From the NCBI GenBank assembly GCA_002342585.1, contig DDQG01000015.1, positions 89,956 to 134,749 on the forward strand: 44,794 nucleotides of DNA, in the 5' to 3' direction. Both the position numbers and the translations under genes were made by a program. Numbering within the stretch: position 1 is the first letter of the stretch; the number at the start of each line of letters is the position of its first letter. The notes under the pieces were generated by a model. The model saw only the letters and a program-made list of their open reading frames with translations, had not been told where the DNA came from and ran no database searches. Of the stretch, positions 34,307-42,788 are shown piece by piece. The DNA is from Prevotellaceae bacterium UBA2448. Its GTDB lineage: Bacteria > Bacteroidota > Bacteroidia > Bacteroidales > Bacteroidaceae.

Positions 34307-34915
34307 TTATTCAGCACTATTTTCTTCTGTAGTGTCAGCAGCAGCACGAGCAGCACGAGTCATACGAACAGCACATACTACAACTTCTTTTGGAGTAACG
34401 ATTTCCAGTCCTTCGTAGTTGAGGGATGCAACCTTCATAGTCTTTCCGAGACCGAGGTTAGTTACGTCAATGTCGAGAGTATCTGGGAACTTGTCGTAAG
34501 TAGCCTTAACAGCGAGTTTACGTACGTTGAGAGCCAACTTTCCACCGGCACGAACACCTTCAGCAAGACCGTTCAACTTAACTGGGATTTCGATAACTAC
34601 AGGCTTCTTATCTGTGATTTCGTAGAAGTCAACGTGAACTGGGCGGTCAGTCACATAGTCGCTCTGCAGATCCTTCAGGATAGCCTTTACTGACTTACCC
34701 TCAATGTTAAGGTTAACGATGTAAACGTTTGGAGTGTAGAGGAGTTTTGCGAGTTCCTTCTCTGTAACTACAAGAGACTTAGAAACAGGCTGACCGTTTT
34801 TGTCTTTTTCTACACCATAAACTACTGCAGGCACTTGTTCTTTGCGACGCAATTCGCGGCTTGCCTTCTTGCCGAACTCAGTACGAAGCTGAGCATTGAT
34901 TGTAATTTCTTTCAT
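34307..34915 (-). CDS. rplY: Ribosomal protein bL25, long (CTC) form
   Basis: A 202-residue bL25/CTC protein that binds 5S rRNA. Residues 1-95 are the L25 domain (RTEFGKKASRELRRKEQVPAVVYG) and the rest is the C-terminal beta domain of the CTC type. The tail is Ala-rich. It is first in the operon with pth and the S4 protein, behind a good promoter at 34992-35022. Confidence 0.95.
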   Translation of the reverse strand: MKEITINAQLRTEFGKKASRELRRKEQVPAVVYGVEKDKNGQPVSKSLVVTEKELAKLLYTPNVYIVNLNIEGKSVKAILKDLQSDYVTDRPVHVDFYEITDKKPVVIEIPVKLNGLAEGVRAGGKLALNVRKLAVKATYDKFPDTLDIDVTNLGLGKTMKVASLNYEGLEIVTPKEVVVCAVRMTRAARAAADTTEENSAE

Positions 34916-34991
34916 AATTTTAATAATGTGTTACTATAAATTAAGGATTTTGCTTAATTCGCCATCACACTGATGCCTTAAAAAGCGGGTG

Positions 34992-35022
34992 CAAAGGTAG
35001 TGATAATTTCAGAAATTACAAT
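34992..35022 (-). promoter_or_regulatory. Promoter of the rplY-pth-S4 operon
   Basis: The minus strand reads ATTG at 35022-35019, 19 bases, then TACCTTTG at 34999-34992 followed by CA. The -7 box is a perfect match and the -33 box has one mismatch. The 5' leader is about 70 bases and carries no clear hairpin. Confidence 0.7.
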
Positions 35023-35122
35023 TGTTTTTTCATCGATTTTTTCCTTATCTACAAAAAAATAGTGCAAAATACGAAGGCGTATTCTGTACTATTTTTATAA
35101 AATCTGTTGAAAAAGTCTTTAT

Positions 35123-35452
35123 TTAGAAACTGAAATCTATATCAAGTCCACTTGTTGGTTTCTCCTCTTCTGCTACTGGAGCAGGTTCTGGTATTGGAGC
35201 ACCCTTAGCGATATCAATAGTTTTGTTTAGGGCATCAATAAACTTATCATAGTCTTCCTTGTAAAGGAATATCTTATGTTTCTGAAAAGTAAATTGTGGA
35301 TTTGTTGCATCTCCGCCTTCAACAATCTTCTTGCTTTCAGTTATTGTCAAAAACTTCTCTCCATTGCGTGTCTCTTTAACGTCAAAATAGTAAATGCGTT
35401 TACCGGCCTTCACTGCTTCTGAAAACACAATGTCACGCTCATTCTCTGCCAT
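35123..35452 (-). CDS. DUF3276 (PUR-like nucleic-acid-binding) protein
   Basis: A 109-residue protein that I recognise as DUF3276, a Bacteroidetes/Borrelia family with a PUR-domain fold that binds single-stranded DNA or RNA. Visible pattern: FSEAVKAGKRIYYFDVKETRNGEKFLTITESKK, which is one PUR-type repeat, followed by a Pro/Ala/Glu linker and a short acidic-aromatic tail. ATG 35452 is chosen over an upstream in-frame ATG at 35563, which would add a stretch without family resemblance. It is transcribed alone and diverges from nusB. I found no clear promoter. Confidence 0.85.
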   Translation of the reverse strand: MAENERDIVFSEAVKAGKRIYYFDVKETRNGEKFLTITESKKIVEGGDATNPQFTFQKHKIFLYKEDYDKFIDALNKTIDIAKGAPIPEPAPVAEEEKPTSGLDIDFSF

Positions 35453-35634
35453 AGTTGTTATTAGTTTTTTAAATGTTAGATAATAAATTGTATTAAAGTT
35501 CTGTTTACATGTAATTGCAAAAAAACAATGCGCAAAAGTGTGTGTTTTTTTTCGTATGAGCAAGAAAAATGGTATTTTTTTTACTTTTATGGCATGTTTT
35601 TTGCAAAAAAGTGCTTAATTGAACTTTTTTTTCA

Positions 35635-35642
35635 TACCTTTG
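35635..35642 (+). promoter_or_regulatory. -7 box of the nusB operon promoter
   Basis: TACCTTTG fits the consensus exactly and lies 30 bases upstream of the nusB ATG at 35673. No TTTG is found 19-21 bases upstream. The region between it and DUF3276 is very rich in A and T runs. Confidence 0.55.
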
Positions 35643-35672
35643 GCTCTTGAAATAAGTATTAAACTCAACGAT

Positions 35673-36587
35673 ATGATAAATCGCACTCTTATACGACTGA
35701 AGGTAGTTCAGATGATGTATGCTTACTATCTTGACGAGGGAAAATCCACCGCCAATGCTGAGAAAGAGCTCCAAAAAAGTCTTGACAAGGCATTTAATTT
35801 GTACAATTACAGCCTGCTGCTAATTCCAGCTATTACAGATTATGCAGCTCGAAGGCTTGAAGAGCGCGAAGCTATAAACCGTGCTGCACATGTTGATACT
35901 ACCCTAAGCCATCGTTTTGTAGATAACCGTTTTGTTCAGGTGTTGCGTTCCAACTCTGATTTGCATCACTATGCAGAGGATGAAAAACTATCTTGGAACA
36001 ATGAGGTTCCTTATCTCAAGAGTGTTTATGAGAAGATTGTTGAGTCTGATTTCTACAATGATTATATGGAAAAGGATTCCGTCACGTTCGAAGACGATCG
36101 TGAACTTTGGCGTCTTATCTATAAACGTATCATTTCCAAAGACGAGGACTTTGACGAAGTACTTGAGGAGCAGTCTCTTTACTGGAACGACGACCGTATA
36201 GTGGTTGACACTTTTGTACTGAAAACCATCAAGCATCTGTCTGAAGAAAATGGAAGTGAGCAACCTCTCGAACCGGCATACAAGGATGAGGAAGACCATC
36301 TCTATGCACTTAATCTATTCCGTTACTCCATAAAGTATGGAGAACAGTATCGCGATTTGATTTCCCGCAACATTCAAAATTGGGAATTCAACCGTCTTGC
36401 TTACATGGACATCATCATCATGCAAACAGCAATAGCAGAGATGAAAAACTATCCGAACATCCCTATTTCTGTTACTATCAACGAATTTGTCGAGATAGCC
36501 AAGTGGTACAGCACTCCTCGTTCTTCAGCCTACGTAAATGGTGTTCTCGATACCATTAGCAAACGACTGGACAGATTCTCGCTGTAA
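35673..36587 (+). CDS. nusB: Transcription antitermination protein NusB, long form
   Basis: A 304-residue protein. The C-terminal 100 residues match NusB (ALNLFRYSIKYGEQYRDLI, NWEFNRLAYMDIIIMQTAIAE, SVTINEFVEIAKWYST), which with NusE/S10 promotes rRNA antitermination. The N-terminal 190 residues start with a NusB-like helix (NRTLIRLKVVQMMYAYY) and continue as a mainly helical, charged extension, so the protein is twice the size of E. coli NusB. Long NusB proteins are usual in Bacteroidetes. It leads a conserved gene set with yajC, ybbR-like, coaE and DUF5606. Confidence 0.93.
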   Translation: MINRTLIRLKVVQMMYAYYLDEGKSTANAEKELQKSLDKAFNLYNYSLLLIPAITDYAARRLEEREAINRAAHVDTTLSHRFVDNRFVQVLRSNSDLHHYAEDEKLSWNNEVPYLKSVYEKIVESDFYNDYMEKDSVTFEDDRELWRLIYKRIISKDEDFDEVLEEQSLYWNDDRIVVDTFVLKTIKHLSEENGSEQPLEPAYKDEEDHLYALNLFRYSIKYGEQYRDLISRNIQNWEFNRLAYMDIIIMQTAIAEMKNYPNIPISVTINEFVEIAKWYSTPRSSAYVNGVLDTISKRLDRFSL

Positions 36588-36592
36588 AGACC

Positions 36593-36627
36593 ATAAACTT
36601 TAAACTATAAACTTTAAACTATAAACT
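36593..36627 (+). repeat. 14-bp (2 x 7) tandem repeat in the nusB-yajC gap
   Basis: The unit ATAAACTTTAAACT is present two and a half times. It starts five bases after the nusB stop and ends four bases before yajC. The unit consists of two related heptamers, ATAAACT and TTAAACT. Confidence 0.9.
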
Positions 36628-36631
36628 AAAT

Positions 36632-36943
36632 ATGCACACATTACTTCAAGCACAGCCACAAGGTGGCGGAATGCAAATGATTCTGATGATTGTACTCATG
36701 TTCGTCATCTTCTACTTCTTCATCCTGCGTCCACAGCGCAAGCGTCAGAAGGAGGTTGAGAAATTTCGTAACTCACTTGCTGTAGGCGACAATGTCATCA
36801 CAGCTAGTGGTGTTTATGGAAAAGTAAAATCACTCAACGAAGGCGAACAGTTTATCACTATCGAAATTGCCAATGGCGTAAGCATCAAGATAGACCGCAA
36901 CTTCGTCTATGCCGATGCAAGTCAGCAGCAGGTACAGCGCTAA
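36632..36943 (+). CDS. yajC: Preprotein translocase accessory subunit YajC
   Basis: A 103-residue inner-membrane protein of the SecDF-YajC complex. One transmembrane helix at about residues 15-33 is followed by the diagnostic FFILRPQRKRQKE and the short beta domain GDNVITASGVYGKV. The length is normal. It sits in the nusB operon; the neighbouring genes have no direct link to secretion. Confidence 0.95.
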   Translation: MHTLLQAQPQGGGMQMILMIVLMFVIFYFFILRPQRKRQKEVEKFRNSLAVGDNVITASGVYGKVKSLNEGEQFITIEIANGVSIKIDRNFVYADASQQQVQR

Positions 36944-36964
36944 ACCTCTAACAACCACAAAGGA

Positions 36965-37963
36965 ATGTTCAAGGAGAAAATTCAAAACATCCAAAACGTA
37001 TATTCTATACTTAACAGGAAGTTGCGTCTGGTTCGTGTCCAGCGCAACATCCTTGTGTTTCTTATTTTCCTCCTTATAGCAATTGCCTTTTGGTTTATGC
37101 AGGCAATGCAGGAAACAACTACAACCCAACTCACCTACACACTCAACATCACCAATGTACCTAAGGAGATAATATTCACTTCTGAAGTACCTAAAACAGT
37201 GAACATTAGTGTGTCGGGGCGTGGGTGGAACATATTGCAATACTGGACCAAGAAAGACAGTCGCGAGCTAAATGTTGAGTTTTCCGACATAGAGAAAAAC
37301 AACAGCAAACTAATCCTTGATGGCAACTTGTGGAAACGACTCACCCAGAAAGACTTCGGCAACGGCATTCGTTATGTGTCTTCCCTACCTAGCACTGTGG
37401 AAGTTTACTATTCCAACGGACTGGCAAAGCGTGTTCCTGTAGTTTTTAATGGAGTCCTAACACCCCATCCACAATATTTGATATGCGGCATCGATGTGAA
37501 ACCCGACTCTGTAGATGTTGTCGCACCTATCTATTTGCTTGACAGCATTACGAGCATCAGCACAGTTCAGCAGGAATACCTGAATCTTGAAGACACACTT
37601 TCTGCAAACATAGCTTTGCAAACCTCTGCCGGCATTAAAGTGTTGCCCGATTCGGTACACTTGAAAGTATGTGTCGATTTGTTTACAGATAAAACAATCG
37701 AAGTACCTATCTATTGTGAAAACATACCTGCCAACAAGGTTTTGCGTACCTTTCCATCCAAGGCACAGGTATCCTTCCATGTGAGTTCGTCGATGATAAA
37801 TAAGATATCGTCACGCGACTTCGTTGTCGTTGTTGACTATAACGACTTGAATAGCGAACAAAAGAAATGCTCACTACAGTTGCGTTCGCAACCAGAATAT
37901 GTGAGTCATGTGCGCGTATCTCCTGAGCAGATTGAATACGTAATAGAACAAGTACTTGAATAG
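36965..37963 (+). CDS. YbbR-domain membrane protein (CdaR-like)
   Basis: A 332-residue protein with one transmembrane helix at about residues 28-48 and a large extracytoplasmic part made of YbbR-type beta repeats. In Firmicutes the YbbR protein CdaR regulates the cyclic-di-AMP synthase CdaA. In Bacteroidetes the gene typically stands next to coaE, as here, with no cdaA nearby. The function is therefore uncertain. It begins 21 bases after yajC. Confidence 0.82.
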   Translation: MFKEKIQNIQNVYSILNRKLRLVRVQRNILVFLIFLLIAIAFWFMQAMQETTTTQLTYTLNITNVPKEIIFTSEVPKTVNISVSGRGWNILQYWTKKDSRELNVEFSDIEKNNSKLILDGNLWKRLTQKDFGNGIRYVSSLPSTVEVYYSNGLAKRVPVVFNGVLTPHPQYLICGIDVKPDSVDVVAPIYLLDSITSISTVQQEYLNLEDTLSANIALQTSAGIKVLPDSVHLKVCVDLFTDKTIEVPIYCENIPANKVLRTFPSKAQVSFHVSSSMINKISSRDFVVVVDYNDLNSEQKKCSLQLRSQPEYVSHVRVSPEQIEYVIEQVLE

Positions 37964-37989
37964 CTCATTCGTTCATTATAATAAAAAAT

Positions 37990-38586
37990 ATGTTAGTAGG
38001 CATCACAGGAGGCATTGGCAGCGGTAAATCGTTCGTCTGTCATAAGCTCGAATCGACAGGTTATCCTGTCTATAAGTGCGACGATGCTGCAAAACAGCTC
38101 ATGCAGACCGATTCAGACCTGCGTCGTCAGCTCATAGCCCTTATCGGTACGGATACCTACACATCAACCGGACTTAACAAACCCGTCATTGCCGACTTCC
38201 TCTTTCGTAGTAAAGAGAATGCTCGACTCGTTGACGACATAGTCCACCCTGCTGTCTTTCGCGACATGCAGACCTGGTACCTCCAACAACAGACTCCCAT
38301 CTGTTTTGTGGAGAGTGCCATACTCTTCGAAGCCGGATTCCATACAGCTATGGATGCAACAGTATTCGTCTTTGCAGATGAAGCAGTAAGGATACAACGA
38401 GCAGTAGAACGTGACAAGACCGATGCAGAACACATTCGTTCCCGCATGGCGCAGCAGCAGTCTGCCGACACTACCCGTTCGCTTGCCGACTACACGCTGA
38501 ACAACGACCCTACTTCCGACATCGATTCCGAACTGAAACAGTTAATAGAATATTTGAACAATAAAAACAAGAAACATCATGCTTAG
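37990..38586 (+). CDS. coaE: Dephospho-CoA kinase
   Basis: A 198-residue kinase for the last step of coenzyme A synthesis. P-loop GITGGIGSGKS at residues 4-14, then CDDAAKQLM (DxD-like substrate motif), and RSRMAQQ in the lid region. The last eight bases overlap the DUF5606 start, indicating coupled translation. Confidence 0.96.
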   Translation: MLVGITGGIGSGKSFVCHKLESTGYPVYKCDDAAKQLMQTDSDLRRQLIALIGTDTYTSTGLNKPVIADFLFRSKENARLVDDIVHPAVFRDMQTWYLQQQTPICFVESAILFEAGFHTAMDATVFVFADEAVRIQRAVERDKTDAEHIRSRMAQQQSADTTRSLADYTLNNDPTSDIDSELKQLIEYLNNKNKKHHA

Positions 38587-38989
38587 AACAATTCTCGTAA
38601 TATCTGGCAAGCCAGGACTTTACAAACTCATCACTCGTGGCAACAACAACCTCATCGTAGAAACAGTTGATGCTCAGAAACGTCGTTTGCCTGTGTTCAA
38701 CTCAGAACGCGTCGTATCTCTGGGCGACATTTCCATCTACACAGATGACGATAGTGAAGTAAAACTTTCAGAAGTATTTGAGAACATCAGCAAGGCTTAC
38801 AAAGCAAAAACAGTCGATCTCTCTGCAAAGAAAGCATCCGACGATGAAATTGTAGCCTTTTTCACTAAGGCACTCGCCAACTACGACCGTGACCGCGTAC
38901 GTATCAACGACATGCGCAAAGTACTATCTTGGTACAACCTCCTCATCTCTGCAGGCATCACTTCCTTCAAAGAAGAAGAGAAAGCCTAA
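38579..38989 (+). CDS. DUF5606 family protein
   Basis: A 136-residue cytoplasmic protein that I recognise as DUF5606, a Bacteroidetes family with no known function. The N-terminal half looks like a small beta-barrel (ILVISGKPGLYKLI ... RVVSLGDISIYTDD) and the C-terminal half is helical (ALANYDRDRVRINDMRKVLSWYNLL). The consistent position after coaE suggests a shared role, so far undefined. It overlaps coaE by eight bases. Confidence 0.85.
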   Translation: MLRTILVISGKPGLYKLITRGNNNLIVETVDAQKRRLPVFNSERVVSLGDISIYTDDDSEVKLSEVFENISKAYKAKTVDLSAKKASDDEIVAFFTKALANYDRDRVRINDMRKVLSWYNLLISAGITSFKEEEKA

Positions 38990-39024
38990 TTTCAATTTTC
39001 AATTCTCAATTTTCAATTTTCAAA
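38990..39024 (+). repeat. Heptamer tandem repeat (5 units) after DUF5606
   Basis: Five exact-length heptamers: TTTCAAT, TTTCAAT, TCTCAAT, TTTCAAT and TTTCAAA. The array begins on the base after the DUF5606 stop and ends 11 bases before the GTG start of the AraC-type gene. Confidence 0.92.
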
Positions 39025-39035
39025 TTCCTAACGCC

Positions 39036-39971
39036 GTGGACAACGAACGAATTCGAATCAGAAGAGTCGACTCCACGAATAACAACAACATTCTTGGAGC
39101 CGAAACCGAACCCGTGCAGATAGACCGCACAGGCGCTCTAATCTGTACCAAGGGTGGCGGAGTGATTTCCCTCAATGGAAAAGAATACACCATTGAGCCA
39201 GGATCACTTACCGTTTATTTTTCTTATAGTGTTTTACGCATCCTTCAGCACACGCCTGACCTCGAGGGGATCATCATCAGCTGTAACCTCGAAACCATCC
39301 AGCCCCTGCTGAACAAGGTGAGCGATTTTAACGGACTATTCCTTATTCGTCAGAATCCCTACACCAAACTCATGCCTTCGCAGGTCAAGAACTTCATTAC
39401 ATACATCGACCTGCTCTCCGCCATTATCACTCGTTTCGAGGTGGAATCACAAAACCTGCAGGAATGGCAACACTCGCCAATCCGCGAAATCGTTCGTCAG
39501 CAAATCCATCTTCTTGGAAATAGTCTGATGCTCGGTATGGTCTCTTGCTACACCCACTTCATCAACGACAATGTAGTTTACAACCGAAAAGACGAAGTAT
39601 TGCAGAAATTCATCAAGCAATTGTACATTTCGTTCAAGGAGGAACATGATGTTTGCTTCTATGCCCATCAGCAATGCCTCACACCTCGTTACTTCTCTGC
39701 CATCATCAAGGAAAAGACAGGCAAAGTACCGAGCGATTGGATTACAGCAGCCCTGTTGTGCGAAACCAAACGTCAGCTCAACACCACCAGTAAGACCGTT
39801 CGCGACCTATCTGTCGAGCTCCACTTCCCCAACCAGTCCTACTTCGGCAAGTGGTTCAAAAACCTTGTTGGCTGCAGTCCGCTCGAATACAAGCGAGGCA
39901 ACAAACAGAGCGATGGTGGATACAAAGAATACAACGTATTCGAAGAGATTTCGCAAATCAAAGATAAATAA
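39036..39971 (+). CDS. AraC-family transcriptional regulator
   Basis: A 311-residue regulator. The N-terminal 170 residues look like a cupin-type sensor (LICTKGGGVISLNGKEYTIEPGSLTVYF). The C-terminal 100 residues hold two helix-turn-helix motifs of the AraC type (RYFSAIIKEKTGKVPSDWI and FPNQSYFGKWFKNLVGCSP). The frame is open further upstream, through the DUF5606 gene and the heptamer array, but those residues are low-complexity. GTG at 39036 is therefore the likely start. It lies five bases before the PL11 lyase gene and may control it or be co-transcribed. Confidence 0.88.
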   Translation: MDNERIRIRRVDSTNNNNILGAETEPVQIDRTGALICTKGGGVISLNGKEYTIEPGSLTVYFSYSVLRILQHTPDLEGIIISCNLETIQPLLNKVSDFNGLFLIRQNPYTKLMPSQVKNFITYIDLLSAIITRFEVESQNLQEWQHSPIREIVRQQIHLLGNSLMLGMVSCYTHFINDNVVYNRKDEVLQKFIKQLYISFKEEHDVCFYAHQQCLTPRYFSAIIKEKTGKVPSDWITAALLCETKRQLNTTSKTVRDLSVELHFPNQSYFGKWFKNLVGCSPLEYKRGNKQSDGGYKEYNVFEEISQIKDK

Positions 39972-39976
39972 TAACT

Positions 39977-41911
39977 ATGAAAACAATCCTGTCCCTACTC
40001 TTCGCACTTTGGGCGACAGTTTTACAGGCTCAACCAGCCTATGACATGTCTCGCATTCAGACAGAACGACTCTCGCGCGGACTAGTATGTGTGCGTCAGG
40101 CAGACAGCGTCATCATTTCGTGGCGACTGCTCTCGTCCGACAGTCCTTCCACATCTTTTAATATATATGCCGACGGACGTCTGCTCAATCGCACCCCCAT
40201 TACCTCCACTACATTCTATAAGGTGAAGGCGTCGGGCAACAAACCTGTCAGCTATCGCATAGCCACTGTTGACGAAGGAAAAGAATCTGGTCGTCAGGAT
40301 GCTACCTACAATCTGCCCTCAGCCGTCACCCCACAGCCCTATCTGACCATTCCGCTTCGCACCCCCTCTGCAGGTACCACACCCGAGGGTCGCTCATATG
40401 GTTATATAGCAAACGATGCGAGTGTAGGCGATATAGATGGCGATGGCGACTACGAAATCATCATCAAGTGGGAACCCACCAATGCACACGACAACTCCCA
40501 CGACGGATACACAGGCAACGTACTTCTCGACTGCTATAAGATACCGGGCATAGGTACACCATCCACTACTGGTTCAGCCTTTCAATGGCGCATAGACCTC
40601 GGTCCGAATATTCGTGCTGGAGCCCACTACACACAATTCCTCGTTTACGACTTCGATGGCGACGGTTGTGCAGAAATCATCTGTAAGACAGCCGACGGCA
40701 CACGCGACGGACTCGGAACTGTCATTGGCGACTCGGCAGCCGACTATCGCACCAACGAAGTAATCAAAAACCGAATCGACGGCAAACGTGCAGGTCGTCA
40801 GCGCCGCATCGTAGGCCGCATACTCTCCGGTCCAGAATACCTTACCGTCTTCAGCGGAAAAACCGGACAAGCACTCAGTACCGTCGATTATCAGCCACCA
40901 CGCGGGAACGTAGGCGACTGGGGCGACACATACGGAAACCGTTGCGACCGCTTCCTTGCCTGTGTGGCATACCTCGATGGAGTACACCCTTCAGCAGTCA
41001 TGTGTCGCGGCTACTACACCAAAACCTACCTTGCAGCCTACGACTTCGACGGCAAAGCACTCAAGCTGCGTTGGCTCTTCGACTCAGAGAAAATCGACAA
41101 AGAACGTCGTGCTGCCAATCGCAAATCACTTCCCTACTCCGGCCAAGGCAACCACAACCTGCGTGTAGGCGATGTAGATGGTGACGGATGCGACGAAATC
41201 ACCTATGGTTCAATGGCAGTTGACAACGACGGAACAGGTTTATATACAACCGGTATGGGTCATGGCGATGCCATCCACCTCATGCCCTTCTATCCCGACT
41301 CCACTCAACTGCAGGTATGGGATGTACATGAGAATAAACGTGATGGAAGTGATTTCCGCGATGCCCGTACCGGACGCATTATCTTCCAGATTCCATCCAC
41401 AATGGATGTAGGTCGTGGAATGGCAGCCGACATAGATCCTCGCTATCCTGGAGTAGAAATGTGGTCAGCCTCACAACGAGGTTACTACGACACCACGGGC
41501 AACTTCCACCCGACCAACTTCTGGGTTCCTCAGAACTCCGCAGTCTGGTGGGATGGCGACCCGCTTCGCGAAATGCTCGACCACAACGAAATCAGCAAAT
41601 TCAACTGGAAAAGCGAGAAGATGGATCTCCTCCAGCGGTTCGACGGTTGTCAGTTCAATAACGGCAGCAAATCCAACCCTTGTCTTGCAGCCGACATCCT
41701 TGGCGACTGGCGTGAAGAAGTGATAGTTCGCAACCGTGAAAACACCGAACTCCGCATCTACACCACCACTCTTCCTACCTCCTATCGCTTCCCATGCTGG
41801 ATGCACGACATCATCTACCGCCTTAGCGTAGCTACCGAAAACGTCGGTTACAACCAGCCACGCGAAGCTGGCATCTACTTCGGAGCCGAGACTGTAAAGA
41901 AATTTTGGTAA
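39977..41911 (+). CDS. PL11 rhamnogalacturonan lyase
   Basis: A 644-residue exported polysaccharide lyase that would cut the rhamnogalacturonan I backbone of pectin by beta-elimination. Signal peptide of about 18 residues (cleavage near LQAQ). An N-terminal FN3-like domain (about 30-115) precedes the eight-bladed beta-propeller. Calcium-binding loops occur at about residues 152-160 (DIDGDGDYE), 225-233 (DFDGDGCAE) and 400-408 (DVDGDGCDE). Length and loops match the Bacillus YesW/YesX family. It is preceded by the AraC-type regulator; no SusC/SusD or other lyase is adjacent. Confidence 0.94.
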   Translation: MKTILSLLFALWATVLQAQPAYDMSRIQTERLSRGLVCVRQADSVIISWRLLSSDSPSTSFNIYADGRLLNRTPITSTTFYKVKASGNKPVSYRIATVDEGKESGRQDATYNLPSAVTPQPYLTIPLRTPSAGTTPEGRSYGYIANDASVGDIDGDGDYEIIIKWEPTNAHDNSHDGYTGNVLLDCYKIPGIGTPSTTGSAFQWRIDLGPNIRAGAHYTQFLVYDFDGDGCAEIICKTADGTRDGLGTVIGDSAADYRTNEVIKNRIDGKRAGRQRRIVGRILSGPEYLTVFSGKTGQALSTVDYQPPRGNVGDWGDTYGNRCDRFLACVAYLDGVHPSAVMCRGYYTKTYLAAYDFDGKALKLRWLFDSEKIDKERRAANRKSLPYSGQGNHNLRVGDVDGDGCDEITYGSMAVDNDGTGLYTTGMGHGDAIHLMPFYPDSTQLQVWDVHENKRDGSDFRDARTGRIIFQIPSTMDVGRGMAADIDPRYPGVEMWSASQRGYYDTTGNFHPTNFWVPQNSAVWWDGDPLREMLDHNEISKFNWKSEKMDLLQRFDGCQFNNGSKSNPCLAADILGDWREEVIVRNRENTELRIYTTTLPTSYRFPCWMHDIIYRLSVATENVGYNQPREAGIYFGAETVKKFW

Positions 41912-41916
41912 AAATA

Positions 41917-41948
41917 TTTGTTCATTTGTTTAAAACCACATATCTTTG
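41917..41948 (+). promoter_or_regulatory. Promoter of the lipoprotein-sulfatase pair
   Basis: TTTG at 41917-41920, a 20-base spacer and TATCTTTG at 41941-41948 followed by CG: a full match to the Bacteroidetes consensus. The leader of about 70 bases reaches the ATG at 42024. Confidence 0.85.
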
Positions 41949-42023
41949 CGGCGATAATTAAAATTACTTTATAAGTAATAGTTATAAACTTATTAAATTA
42001 CCAATTACCAAAATTTTCAAACT

Positions 42024-42782
42024 ATGAAAAAGAAACTTTTTTGGAGCATGTTGACTGTTATGATGACAGCCGTGCTCAGTATCGGTTTTATTGCATGTGG
42101 TTCTGACGACGACAACAATAGTGGTGGTGGCACAAGCAACCCAAATGTTGTTGAAGGTACATGGAAAGGAGTTATTGACGAAGCGAACATGGAACTCATT
42201 TTCAAAGGAAACGGTCAAGGAGAATGGATTCGTCGCGAGCAGCGTAGTTCAGGTCAAAGAGAATACAGAGGCGTTTTCTCTTATAACATGGAGTCAAACA
42301 CCAGAGGAAAAGCAACTGCCATTATTGAAGACGGCAGCTACTCAGGTACTCAGACAAAAACTTTCTTCCTAGAACTGAAAGACGGCAAACTCTACCTCTA
42401 TGAAGGTGGCTACGGACAAGGTGAAACTTGGGTTTTTACAAAAGAAGGCAGTAGCGGCGGTGGCGGTTTCAATCCAAGCACAGGTCTCTACGGCACATGG
42501 ACAGGATATGTGGATGGTGCTCCGATGGATATCACCCTCAACAACAACAATACAGGTAGTTGGGTTCGTTATGAGCAGGGATCTTATGGAACAGAGACTG
42601 TAGGAGGCGACTTCACATTTGTAAAAGAATCAGAGACAAAAGGGTATGCTGTCATCCATCAGGGCGACAAAGACTACTCTCTTGACAGAACAGTTACAGC
42701 ATACTTCGAACTGAGGAATGGCAAACTGTACCTGAGTCTTACTGGCTACGGACAGAATGAATTCGAACTCACAAAAAAATAA
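42024..42782 (+). CDS. Lipoprotein with two tandem beta-barrel-like repeats
   Basis: A 252-residue lipoprotein: signal peptide with lipobox IAC at Cys26, then an Asp/Asn/Gly-rich tether (GSDDDNNSGGG) that is common in surface-exposed Bacteroidetes lipoproteins. The mature part is a duplication. Repeat 1 (about 44-140) and repeat 2 (about 156-252) share GTW-G, G-W-R-EQ, and the ending F-EL-(D/N)GKLYL---GYGQ-E. The pattern suggests a lipocalin-like or small beta-barrel fold for binding a ligand or surface polymer. I do not recognise a named family. The sulfatase gene follows six bases later. Confidence 0.75.
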   Translation: MKKKLFWSMLTVMMTAVLSIGFIACGSDDDNNSGGGTSNPNVVEGTWKGVIDEANMELIFKGNGQGEWIRREQRSSGQREYRGVFSYNMESNTRGKATAIIEDGSYSGTQTKTFFLELKDGKLYLYEGGYGQGETWVFTKEGSSGGGGFNPSTGLYGTWTGYVDGAPMDITLNNNNTGSWVRYEQGSYGTETVGGDFTFVKESETKGYAVIHQGDKDYSLDRTVTAYFELRNGKLYLSLTGYGQNEFELTKK

Positions 42783-42788
42783 ACAGAC

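Noticed and set aside
39036..41911. Complete pectin utilisation locus
   Set aside because: Only a regulator and one lyase are present; there is no SusC/SusD pair, hybrid sensor or further glycosidase next to them.
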